From the NCBI GenBank assembly GCA_052144935.1, contig JBKQPR010000179.1, positions 1-64,000 on the forward strand: 64,000 bases of DNA. Reading direction: 5' to 3'. Position numbers and translations under genes: made by a program. Below, in pieces: positions 7,604-15,155 of the stretch. The stretch comes from JOPF133 sp052144935. GTDB taxonomy: Bacteria > Acidobacteriota > Terriglobia > Bryobacterales > Bryobacteraceae. A model generated the notes under the pieces. That model ran no database searches. It was not told the DNA's origin and was given only the letters and a program-made list of their open reading frames with translations. Numbering within the stretch: position 1 is the first letter of the stretch; every line of letters begins with the position of its first letter.

Positions 7604-9682
7604 TCAGAACGAGCAGTTCACCGCGCGCACGGGATCCAGCTTGCAGATCCGCGTGTACAACTGCGTTCTCCTTTCCTCATCCGCCGAGCTCAGGCAATGC
7701 AACAGGAGTTCCAGCGGATAAGCGAGAGCTTCGCTCTGCTCCCAGTCTTCCAGCCGGCGATCTTCAATCTCGGCGGCAAGCTGGTCGAGGAGCGGTTGGG
7801 CCACCTTGCCTTTTCCGGCGGCCATCAGCAAGTGCGCCAACTGGGTGCGGCGCCGGAAACGCGCCCGGCCACTGCGCTCGGTGGCCAGAATGCTTGTGAT
7901 CATCCCCAGCCCGTCCGCCGTCCGGCCGTCGCGCACGGCTGCGAGGGCCACGGAGAATTCATCCGACATGTCGGTAGGCAAAGGTTCCTCGGCCTCCAGG
8001 ATGGGAGGATTCTCCTCCACCACGTAAGGCTCCGGCTCCGGGACAGGCTCCGGGACAGGCTCCGGCTCGGACACCGCTTCGGGCTCGGGTTCCGGCACCG
8101 CCTCGAAAGAAGTGTCCATCGACGGAGTTTCGTCGTCGGAGGAGGATTCCGGGGGCGTCTCCTCGGTGGATTCGGCAGACTCAGTCGATTCGCCGGAAGG
8201 GGGCGGCATCCTCCGGATAGTCACGTAGGTTTCAATCCACTTTTTGGTCTCCTCGTTGGCGGCCGGCGTATCGTCCGGCAGAATCAAGTCCAGAATGTCG
8301 GGGAGAATTTCGAGAAGCAGCCGAAGTTGATTGTTCAACACCCGGGCAGGATCCGGGAAACCCTTCTGCGAGAGCGCATTCACGGTGTAGCGCTGCATAT
8401 CCAGCCAGGTGCGGCCGTGCGGCTGCAACATGCCCGCCTCGGTAATTTCCAATACCCGATCCCACTCCGCATCCGCGGTGAGCCGCTTTAGATTGAGCCG
8501 GACTTCGCTGGATGGCGCCTCCAACTTGGAAGGGTCGATGACAGGGGCGTGGTTCATGAGGCCGCCCCAGGCAAAGCTGCGGAGGATCAAATAGGGAGTT
8601 GGGTCCTCGGGATCCTGCGCGCGGAGAAAACGGCAGATGGAGGCCAATTGCCGCGCGACGTCGGCGCGGCTGGCGGGATCCCCGAAGGCCGCCCGGGAGC
8701 CGGAGGGAGCCGGCGAAGTGTCTTCATCGGACTCGCCGCTCCCGGTGGAGAGGGATTCCTCCGCGGAGACGGAATCCGTTTCGGAAGAATCCGTGGGTGG
8801 GGTTTCTTCCGCGATTTCTTCGACGGTTTCTTCGACGATTTCTTCGGCGGTTTCTTCGACGGCTTCTTCGACGGGCGGTTCATCCAGTCCGCCGGGCTTG
8901 CGGCTAAGGATGAGGCGCACGGTTTGCGCGATCTCCTCAAGGGCGTCGCGGGTCTTGAGGAAGTTGGGAGCGAAATCGCCGAACTGGCTGTCGCAATACT
9001 CGGTGAGGGAATCCAGGGCTGTCTGGGCGTCGGCAATCTGCTTGAAGGTATCCTTCAACCCACCCACCGGAGCGGCGTTGGCCGCCTCGTCGAACTGCTC
9101 GCCGGTGACTTTGCCTTCGCCGATCGCAGCCTGTCGCGCTTGCTGCTTGTCATACGAATCGGCGTCGGCTTCGAAACCGACCTTGCGCGATTCCTGATAC
9201 TTGACCCAGCTCAATTTGCCGGAGACAATCGGCAGGAATCCCAGGAATTCCGGATTGCTCTTAATGCCGCTGCGCGGCTCTCCAAATGTCGTTCCCAGCC
9301 ATGTGAGCGGGGCGGCGCGAACCTCCATGTCGCCGTCTTCGTCGATGGGTGGATACAGGGTGTCCCAGAACTGCTCCAGGAGATCGCGCAGGAACTCGAA
9401 GGCCGGCGCCAGAACGGCAAAGCCTTCCCTGCGCACGTGGGCGTCCACCAGCCAGACCGCGATCTGCAGGTCTTTGCTGCGGTTCGCCAGGGCGTCGCCG
9501 GCCAGTTTGATGACCAGGGGCAATTCGGCCGTCTTGAGCGCGGTCTTCCACTGGCCTTGGGGGACATCCAAATCCTCCCGGCGCGCCTCCTTGATCTTCT
9601 CGGCGACCGGATCGTAACGAAGATTCGCGCCGCTCGGATTGTCACCGGGAATGGGGTTTAGAAGATCGTTGCGAAGGGGCAT
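7604..9682 (-). CDS. tssA: T6SS protein TssA, long form with acidic Glu/Pro linkers
   Basis: The 692-aa protein begins with the ImpA N-terminal domain (LLNPIPGDNPSGANLRYD; WKTALKTAELPLVIKLAGDAL; LEQFWDTLYPPIDEDGDMEVRAAPLTWL), which defines TssA, the cap and priming factor for tube and sheath growth. Two low-complexity linkers follow: an EEAVEETAEEIVEETVEEI run near residue 275 and a PEPEPEAVSEPEPVPEP run near 550. Between them is a helical region of the VasJ type (ASICRFLRAQDPEDPTPYLILRSFAWG). The last ~110 residues are helical and TPR-like. It is longer than common TssA proteins because of the linkers. The gene is 2 bp from tssE and 15 bp from tagJ. Confidence 0.93.
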   Translation of the reverse strand: MPLRNDLLNPIPGDNPSGANLRYDPVAEKIKEARREDLDVPQGQWKTALKTAELPLVIKLAGDALANRSKDLQIAVWLVDAHVRREGFAVLAPAFEFLRDLLEQFWDTLYPPIDEDGDMEVRAAPLTWLGTTFGEPRSGIKSNPEFLGFLPIVSGKLSWVKYQESRKVGFEADADSYDKQQARQAAIGEGKVTGEQFDEAANAAPVGGLKDTFKQIADAQTALDSLTEYCDSQFGDFAPNFLKTRDALEEIAQTVRLILSRKPGGLDEPPVEEAVEETAEEIVEETVEEIAEETPPTDSSETDSVSAEESLSTGSGESDEDTSPAPSGSRAAFGDPASRADVARQLASICRFLRAQDPEDPTPYLILRSFAWGGLMNHAPVIDPSKLEAPSSEVRLNLKRLTADAEWDRVLEITEAGMLQPHGRTWLDMQRYTVNALSQKGFPDPARVLNNQLRLLLEILPDILDLILPDDTPAANEETKKWIETYVTIRRMPPPSGESTESAESTEETPPESSSDDETPSMDTSFEAVPEPEPEAVSEPEPVPEPVPEPEPYVVEENPPILEAEEPLPTDMSDEFSVALAAVRDGRTADGLGMITSILATERSGRARFRRRTQLAHLLMAAGKGKVAQPLLDQLAAEIEDRRLEDWEQSEALAYPLELLLHCLSSADEERRTQLYTRICKLDPVRAVNCSF

Positions 9683-9697
9683 TCTAACCCGTCCTGA

Positions 9698-10426
9698 TTA
9701 TTGAAGTGGACGCGGGATCGAGTCATCGAATTGCAACGACCGGATTTCGAGAATGGGAATGGTTCTTTCGCCATCCAGCACGAAGAGTTTTTGGCCATAG
9801 GGGATCTCCAGGGGTTCCTCTTCCGCCAGCACCCAATCGGTTTCGTGTCCCAGTTTCACCTCATCCCGTTCGTGAGCCGAGGAAAACGGATACAGGGCGG
9901 GCAGCAGCACCTCTCCCAAGTCGCCCTCCTTCAACGTTGGGCTAGCCGTGATGGTCGCCGGAGGCCAAAGCAGGTCGCGCAGGAAGCGTGGGGGGGCCAT
10001 GGTGAGTGAGCCAATGTGCGGAAAGGGAAGCCACACGTACTCGCCGGCGATGAAAACTTCGAGGCGCGCTCCGATGCGGGGATCGATGTCCTCAATGCTT
10101 TGGAACGGTTCCCCATTCAGGGTGCCTCTCCTGCGCGGGGGTCTGCCCGCGGAGCCCTCATATCGCTTGGCTTCGAAGAAGGCCTGCCGTTTTCGTTCCG
10201 CGCTCAACGCCGAGCGGTACAGGAGCGCTCCCACTCCGGCGTCGGCAGAGGTGTCCGAAAGCACCGTCAGGTGCTTCTCCGCACGGCTGAATTCTCCCGC
10301 GAAGCACAGCAACTCGAAAAGGAAAGTCCGGCGCTGATTATCGTTGGGCCGGTCCCGCAACTCACTACTCAGCGACTGGATAGCTTCCTGCAACTTGCCG
10401 GCGCGAATCAGTTCCTGGGAGGTCAT
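9698..10426 (-). CDS. tagJ: T6SS accessory protein of the ImpE/TagJ (SciE) family
   Basis: A 242-aa soluble protein matching the ImpE family: an N-terminal TPR-like segment (LIRAGKLQEAIQSLSSELRDRPNDNQRRTFLFELLCFAGEFSRAEKHL) and a C-terminal part with FIAGEYVWLPFPHIGSLTM and RDLLWPPATI followed by LLPALYPFSS. In studied systems TagJ binds the N-terminus of TssB and can modulate sheath recycling by ClpV, though no clpV is present in this window. It lies between hcp1 and tssA. Family assignment is firm from the motifs. Confidence 0.92.
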   Translation of the reverse strand: MTSQELIRAGKLQEAIQSLSSELRDRPNDNQRRTFLFELLCFAGEFSRAEKHLTVLSDTSADAGVGALLYRSALSAERKRQAFFEAKRYEGSAGRPPRRRGTLNGEPFQSIEDIDPRIGARLEVFIAGEYVWLPFPHIGSLTMAPPRFLRDLLWPPATITASPTLKEGDLGEVLLPALYPFSSAHERDEVKLGHETDWVLAEEEPLEIPYGQKLFVLDGERTIPILEIRSLQFDDSIPRPLQ

Positions 10427-10439
10427 GGCAGCGCTCTTT

Positions 10440-11132
10440 TTACCTCCTCATAAAGGTTTGCGTAGGAGGAAGGAACGGCGGCGAGGGCGGCGGGGTAGTA
10501 ATTCCTTGAACCGTCAGAGTAGAAGAACCTTGAGCCGTGGAATTCCAGTACCAAATCAGACCCATAGGACTCGCCGTACCATCGGGGTTCTGCCTGACAT
10601 ACTGCATCCCCATGGCCTTGAATTTAAGGATCAGGGTCTCTTTGGGACGCTCCGTGCCGGTACCACCGTCCCAGCCAATCGAGGTAATCTGGACGGCGCG
10701 CAAAATGTACTGCAGATAGAGAATCATGTCGCCACCCGACTTGCGGATCGCCATGCTAACCGTCGGAAAAATTTGGGCCATGGAACAGGACTTGTAAAGA
10801 GGCACGCTGGCCGCATCGATAACTTTGACGATGGTGAGGTCGCCGAACTGCCCCCTGCCGGCGCCATCCCCCCCGCCGCCACCCCCGCCTCCCCCGCCGC
10901 CACCCCCGCCATCTCCTCCGCCATCCCCTCCGCCGGCCGCCCCGCCGCCCCCTCCACCGGCCGCCCCGCCGCCCGACCCGCTCGGTTCTGCGCACGTCAT
11001 CGGCGCGAATGAAAACGACACAAGTTCAAAGGCCGCTAGCGGCGCGAACCACGCATCCGTAGTTTCACCCTGAATTAACGGGGGCTGCCCGGCCGGTCCG
11101 GGGAACCACATGAAATTGTCGCCAATAGCCAT
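10440..11132 (-). CDS. hcp: Hcp-like T6SS tube protein 1, with a poly-glycine insert
   Basis: A 230-aa Hcp-family protein; typical Hcp is about 160-170 aa. The Hcp core is seen in FELVSFSFAPM, FGDLTIVKVIDAASVPLYKSC, VSMAIRKSGGDMILYLQYIL and ITSIGWDGGTGTERPKETLILKFKAMGMQYV. The size excess comes from residues 51-94, where 33 of 44 residues are Gly, and a Pro/Thr-rich tail (TPPPSPPFLPPTQ). The insert sits where ordinary Hcp has the extended loop that packs between stacked hexamers, so it may change ring stacking or be cargo-related; that is inference. AGGAGA precedes the ATG. It is the last of three tandem hcp genes. Confidence 0.9.
   Translation of the reverse strand: MAIGDNFMWFPGPAGQPPLIQGETTDAWFAPLAAFELVSFSFAPMTCAEPSGSGGGAAGGGGGGAAGGGDGGGDGGGGGGGGGGGGGGDGAGRGQFGDLTIVKVIDAASVPLYKSCSMAQIFPTVSMAIRKSGGDMILYLQYILRAVQITSIGWDGGTGTERPKETLILKFKAMGMQYVRQNPDGTASPMGLIWYWNSTAQGSSTLTVQGITTPPPSPPFLPPTQTFMRR
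10851..10982 (-). repeat. low-complexity poly-Gly coding stretch in hcp1
   Basis: These 132 bases encode residues 51-94 of the first Hcp paralogue, 33 of them Gly, built mainly of GGC/GGG/GGA codons with occasional Ala and Asp. On the opposite strand it reads as poly-Pro, which explains the long antisense frames here. Such tracts expand and contract by slippage, so length may vary between strains. Confidence 0.85.
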
Positions 11133-11269
11133 AGCATTTCTCCTGGAGTTCCGTCATTCGCCCCAACCACAGCCTGGGCGCGGGCCACCTGAAGTTCCGG
11201 GCTGGGCCCGCGATGGCCCTTACGGCGTGGCGAAGGGCTGACGGAAACCGCCCGCCCCCCACCAAACGA

Positions 11270-11869
11270 CTACGACTGTGAGACGCTGATGTACGGTGGG
11301 TTCGGCGGAAGATCAGGCACCGACAAGGTGGGACTGTTGGTGACCACGCTCCACATCGATGTCTGAGTACCGCCAGGCTGGCCGGCGGCGCTCTGCCTGA
11401 TATACTGAATGCCCATCGCGCCAAATCTGAACTTGATATTTTCCGTCATCGGTTCATCGCCACTGCCGCCGCTCCAGTCGATACCCGTTACAAAGACTTG
11501 GCCGAACACGTATTGAAGGTACAATAAATGGATGCCGCCAGCCTTGCGAATGCACAGCATCACCCAGGGAAAGTGCGCGCCCACGGTGCACGCGGTGAAG
11601 AGCGGAACGCTCGCCAAGTCCACAAACTTCGAAACGGTGAACTCGTTGAAGGCGGCCTTGCCCGCCGACGATCCGGCGGCAGCCGACCCGGTTGTATGAG
11701 CCTGCGTCACGCCAAAATTAAACGTTTTAAGTTCCAGCGCTGCCGGCTTCATCTTGCTCATCCAGTCATCCTGAGTTTCACCTGCCGGCTGGGCGGCGGT
11801 GTTGCCGGCGCCAGTCGCCATACCACCCGCAGCTTGGGTCGGAAACCACAGAAAATTATCACATGCCAT
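11270..11869 (-). CDS. hcp: Hcp-like T6SS tube protein 2
   Basis: A 199-aa Hcp paralogue. Core motifs: LELKTFNFGVTQAHTTGSA, FNEFTVSKFVDLASVPLFTAC, VMLCIRKAGGIHLLYLQYVFGQVFVTGIDWSGGSGDEP, IKFRFGAMGIQYIRQ. It keeps a short Ala/Gly/Ser loop (GSAAAGSSAGKAA) where the first paralogue has its poly-Gly tract. The N-terminal ACDNFLWFP and the C-terminal Pro-rich end (VPDLPPNPPYISV) are extensions relative to classical Hcp. A good AGGAGG lies before the ATG. It is separated from its neighbours by 137 and 147 bp, so each hcp may have its own leader. Confidence 0.92.
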   Translation of the reverse strand: MACDNFLWFPTQAAGGMATGAGNTAAQPAGETQDDWMSKMKPAALELKTFNFGVTQAHTTGSAAAGSSAGKAAFNEFTVSKFVDLASVPLFTACTVGAHFPWVMLCIRKAGGIHLLYLQYVFGQVFVTGIDWSGGSGDEPMTENIKFRFGAMGIQYIRQSAAGQPGGTQTSMWSVVTNSPTLSVPDLPPNPPYISVSQS

Positions 11870-11890
11870 TGCAAATTCCTCCTCTTCTCT

Positions 11891-11933
11891 TTCTCTTGAC
11901 TATTGCCAAAAAGCTTCTCTTGACTATTGCCAA
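11891..11933. repeat. two direct 19-bp repeats upstream of hcp2
   Basis: TTCTCTTGACTATTGCCAA occurs at 11891-11909 and again at 11915-11933, period 24. The pair is 20-65 bases upstream of the hcp2 start codon; read on the minus strand each copy begins TTGGCAATAG. This could be a duplicated leader or binding site. Function is unknown. Confidence 0.7.
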
Positions 11934-12016
11934 CAAGCATTCATGGTTCGGGACGTCAGCGCCGCTTGTCCATTGGTGTCCGGATCGCCCCTCCGCTTTT
12001 TCACGAAACCCGCTTC

Positions 12017-12613
12017 TTACACTTGCTGGGCATCGGTAGTGCTGATGAACTGCGGGGCCGATCCCGTCGCCGTGGGTATTTCCAAGCTAACCTTGTTGGC
12101 GATCTGGCTCCACAAGCCCTGCTGCAAGGTGCCCGCAGTGCCATCGGCCTTCTGCTGGATGTACTGCATACCCAGCGCGCCGTAGGCGAAAGTAACTGTC
12201 TCCTTGGGATTTTCTTCGCCGCCGCCACCGTCCCAGGTAATCTCGGTTACGAACACCTGGCGGAAGATGTATTCCAGATACACAAAGTTAGTGCCGCCCG
12301 ACTTGCGCACTGCCAGTATCACGGTGGGATAGTGCGCGCCCGCGGTGCAAGCGGTGAACAGCGGACAACTCGCCGTGTCCACGTCCTTTTCAATTTTGAA
12401 CGGCTGGAACTTGGCCTTGCCGGCCGCGGAACCGGAGGTAGCCGACCCGGCTGTTTGAGCCTGTTCTACTCCGAAGGCAACAGATTTGCATTCCCATGCG
12501 CCATTCTTGCTAAACCACTTATCCTTCGATTCGCCTTGTGGTTTGTCGGCTTTTTGAACTAACAAACCACCTTTTGCAGGCTCTGGAATCCACACAAAAT
12601 TATCGGCTGGCAT
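12017..12613 (-). CDS. hcp: Hcp-like T6SS tube protein 3
   Basis: A 198-aa Hcp paralogue, the first of three after tssC in the minus-strand block. Motifs: ADNFVWIPEPAKGG at the N-terminus, CKSVAFGVEQAQTAGSATSG, KFQPFKIEKDVDTASCPLFTACTAG, VILAVRKSGGTNFVYLEYIFRQVFVTEITWDGG, VTFAYGALGMQYIQQ. The stretch KSGGTNFVYLEYIFRQV is closely matched in the second paralogue, so they arose by tandem duplication. GAGGAGA precedes the ATG. Why three tube proteins are kept is not shown by the sequence; mixed tubes or separate cargo classes are possible. Confidence 0.93.
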   Translation of the reverse strand: MPADNFVWIPEPAKGGLLVQKADKPQGESKDKWFSKNGAWECKSVAFGVEQAQTAGSATSGSAAGKAKFQPFKIEKDVDTASCPLFTACTAGAHYPTVILAVRKSGGTNFVYLEYIFRQVFVTEITWDGGGGEENPKETVTFAYGALGMQYIQQKADGTAGTLQQGLWSQIANKVSLEIPTATGSAPQFISTTDAQQV

Positions 12614-12757
12614 TTCGAAACTTCTCCTCTAGCGCCAAAGTTATTCGTAATTGGGCGCAACTCGGCGCCGGAAAGCGACGCGCCCTTGCGGCACATTGCC
12701 GCGACCCAACTATCACCCTTAAACGAACTTCCCCGAGAAACGAATTTCCCCGGCCAC

Positions 12758-14254
12758 CTAGCCGCCGGCGGGTGCCGGCAGATCCGCGACCAGGCGCATC
12801 GAGATGGTCAACTCCTCCAGTTGGAAGTGCGGCTTGAGGAAGGCTATCGCACGGTATGCACCCGGCTTTCCAGGCACCTCCACTACGTCCACCCGCGCCT
12901 CGGAAAGCGGGTGGCTGGCCTTGGCTTCCGCCGGGGCACTGGGATCTATGACGTATCCGCTGATCCAGCGGTTTAAAAAAGATTCGCACTCATTGCGCGA
13001 CATGAAACTGCCGATCTTATCCCGCATCATGGCCTTCAAGTAGTGGGCGAAACGCGAGACGGCCAGGATGTAACACAGGTTAGTAGACAGGCGGGCGTTG
13101 GCAGTGGCTGAATCGGTGTCGTATTTCTTGGGCCTTTGCGCGCTTTGCACGCTGAAGAAAGCTGCGTAATCGGTATTCTTGCAGTGTACCAGGGGCACAA
13201 AACCGAGATCCGCGAGTTCTTTTTCGCGGCGGTCCGTAATCTGTGCCTCGGTGGGGCACTTCATGGCGATATCGCCATCGTCGGTGGTGAAGTTGTGGAC
13301 CGTCAGACCCTCGACTTTTCCGCCGCCCTCCACACCGCGGATGGTGGCGCACCAGTTGTATTTGGCGAACGATTCGGTAATGCGCGCGCCCAGTGCCCAG
13401 GCCGCGTTCCCCCAGAGGTACTTGTTGTGCTCGGTGCCGTCGACCGCCTCCTCGTAATCGAACTCGTCCACGGGACGGGTCGCCTTGCCCCAAGGATCCC
13501 GCATGAGAATGTGCGGCACCGTCAAAGCCACGTAACGCGAGTCTTCCGAATTGCGGAAGCTCTTCCACTTGGCGTAATCCGTGGTGCCGAAGATCTTGGC
13601 CAGGTCGCGCGGCCCGCCGAGTTCGGAGAAGCTGTCCATATTGAACAGGTTCGCGGTGGCTGCGGTGATGAACGGGGCGTGGGCCGCCGCAGCCACCTGG
13701 GATACCTTCTCAAGCAACTCCAGGTCCTCGGGGCCCTTGCCGAATTCGTAGTCGCCGAGCAGGGCGCCGAACGGGTGGCCGCCGAAGATACCGAACTCTT
13801 CCTCGTAGACCTTCTTGAACATGGCGCTCTGATCGAATTCGGAGGCGCGCTGCAAGTCGCGGAGCAGATCCTTCTTGGAACAGTTGAGGACCTTGAGCTT
13901 GAGATTCTCGCCGGTTTCCGAATGATCCAACAAATACCGGAGCCCGCGCCAACTGGCTTCCAGCCTTTGAAAAGACGGATGGTGCATGACTTCATTCAGT
14001 TGTATAGAGACCAGATGATCGATTTGCGCGATGCGGGCATTGATCATGGCCTCGGAATCGCGCGAAAGCGTCATGCTCCCTTCCAGGAATTGGGCCACGA
14101 ACTCGCGCACCAGGTCTTTGCCGCGCGTCCGGGCGTCCGGATCGCGGGCCATGCGTCCTTCGTCGACGATCCGGTCCAGCAAAGATACTTCCTGAGTAGT
14201 CTCCGCCGGTGCGGCGGCTGCCGGGGCGGCCTGCTGTGCTTCGCCGTTACTCAT
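12758..14254 (-). CDS. tssC: T6SS sheath large subunit TssC (VipB)
   Basis: The 498-aa protein is the canonical large sheath subunit. Visible blocks: INARIAQIDHLVSIQLNEVMHHPSFQRLEASWRGL near 85-120, FGALLGDYEFGKGPEDLELL near 180, ALTVPHILMRDPWG near 265, YLWGNAAWALGARI near 300, and the C-terminal AHYLKAMMRDKIGSFMS and NRWISGYVIDP segments that build the sheath handshake fold, ending FLKPHFQLEELTISMRLVADLP. It overlaps tssB by 8 bp, giving strict co-translation. Length and all blocks are normal, which serves as a reference for the unusual TssB-TssC fusion across the divergent promoter. Confidence 0.97.
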   Translation of the reverse strand: MSNGEAQQAAPAAAAPAETTQEVSLLDRIVDEGRMARDPDARTRGKDLVREFVAQFLEGSMTLSRDSEAMINARIAQIDHLVSIQLNEVMHHPSFQRLEASWRGLRYLLDHSETGENLKLKVLNCSKKDLLRDLQRASEFDQSAMFKKVYEEEFGIFGGHPFGALLGDYEFGKGPEDLELLEKVSQVAAAAHAPFITAATANLFNMDSFSELGGPRDLAKIFGTTDYAKWKSFRNSEDSRYVALTVPHILMRDPWGKATRPVDEFDYEEAVDGTEHNKYLWGNAAWALGARITESFAKYNWCATIRGVEGGGKVEGLTVHNFTTDDGDIAMKCPTEAQITDRREKELADLGFVPLVHCKNTDYAAFFSVQSAQRPKKYDTDSATANARLSTNLCYILAVSRFAHYLKAMMRDKIGSFMSRNECESFLNRWISGYVIDPSAPAEAKASHPLSEARVDVVEVPGKPGAYRAIAFLKPHFQLEELTISMRLVADLPAPAGG

Positions 14255-14777
14255 CGCTCTCTCCCATCTCGGCCTTGGCCTTGGCGATCTCGGTCTTTAG
14301 CTTGTCCAGTTTGCCTGAGTCGCGCAGGGCGGCCTGGAGCGCGTCGTCCAGCTTGTCGTTGCCCTGCAGACTGCCGCGCAGGTCCGACAGCTTGGTCCTC
14401 AAATCCAAAAGTTCCTTGAGGGGTCTGATCTGGCGGGCCACCTGGGTCGGCGCGAAGTCGTCCAAACTGCGGAAGCGCAAGTTGGCCCGGATTTGGCCGG
14501 CGTCCGGGTCGTCGCTAATTTTGTTTTCGACCGCGAATGCCAGATGCGGCTTCATCGCGGCCAAAACCGAATCGAAATTATCCGGGTCAACTTCCACGAA
14601 CTTCCGGTCTTTGAGCTTAGGAAGCGGTTCCTCCGGCTGGCCGGTGAAATCGCCGAATATACCCATTACGAATGGAAGCTCTTTTTTCTCGATTGCACCG
14701 CCCGTTTCCACGTCGTACGTGATGTGAACGCGCGGTGAACGAACTCGGTCCAGCTTATGTTGTAGACTTTCAGGCAT
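14247..14777 (-). CDS. tssB: T6SS sheath small subunit TssB (VipA)
   Basis: A 176-aa sheath small subunit. The start is set at 14777 (MPESLQHKLDRVRSPRVHITYDV), with GAGGGG about 8 bases upstream; a frame nine codons longer lacks a ribosome site. Family motifs: PFVMGIFGDFTGQ near residue 40, LKDRKFVEVDPDNFDSVLAAMKPHLAF near 65, then FRSLDDFAPTQVARQIRPLKELLDLR. The helical Lys/Ala-rich tail (LKTEIAKAKAEMG) is the region that dimerises with TssC. It is the first gene of the minus-strand T6SS operon, facing the fusion gene across a repeat-rich spacer. Confidence 0.96.
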   Translation of the reverse strand: MPESLQHKLDRVRSPRVHITYDVETGGAIEKKELPFVMGIFGDFTGQPEEPLPKLKDRKFVEVDPDNFDSVLAAMKPHLAFAVENKISDDPDAGQIRANLRFRSLDDFAPTQVARQIRPLKELLDLRTKLSDLRGSLQGNDKLDDALQAALRDSGKLDKLKTEIAKAKAEMGESDE

Positions 14778-14962
14778 GGCAAAATCCCCTCGGAAATGCG
14801 GCAAAGACCACCTGGCCAGCCGGAACTGCGGTGGCTGGGTGATCGCTTACCCACGGGAACTTAACATATCACTTTTGTTGACCCGAGACAACTCCCCTCG
14901 GTTTCTTGGTACTGTTCGTATGTAACCGCACACTCCTGGCGGAAAAACCCTACAAACAAATA

Positions 14963-15093
14963 CCGGCAATCTGCTGGCTGCAAACCCACAAACAATACCG
15001 GCAATCTGCTGGCTGCAAACCTCACAAACAATACCGGCAATCTGCCCGGCACAGTTCCCGGCAATCTGCCCGGCACGGTTCCCGGCAGTCTGC
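14963..15093. repeat. five spaced CCGGCA(A/G)TCTGC elements in the divergent T6SS spacer
   Basis: The 12-mer begins at 14963, 14998, 15034, 15058 and 15082, four times as CCGGCAATCTGC and once as CCGGCAGTCTGC. Spacings are 35, 36, 24 and 24. The first three are embedded in a longer ~35-bp unit containing ACAAACAATA, the last two in a shorter unit with GGCACRGTTC. The array lies between the divergent starts of tssB and the fusion gene, so it may hold operators or be a neutral minisatellite. Confidence 0.8.
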
Positions 15094-15155
15094 GGCGCTT
15101 GCCATTTTGCAAAGGACGTGATTCGATAGAAGGCGCTTCAAGCGAGGGGGAAGGG

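Noticed and set aside
10825..11073. Poly-Pro protein on the plus strand
   Set aside because: It is the antisense of the poly-Gly tract of hcp1, and hcp1 has clear family motifs.
14963..15093. CRISPR array between tssB and the fusion gene
   Set aside because: Only a 12-mer is shared, gaps are themselves repeats, and spacing is irregular.
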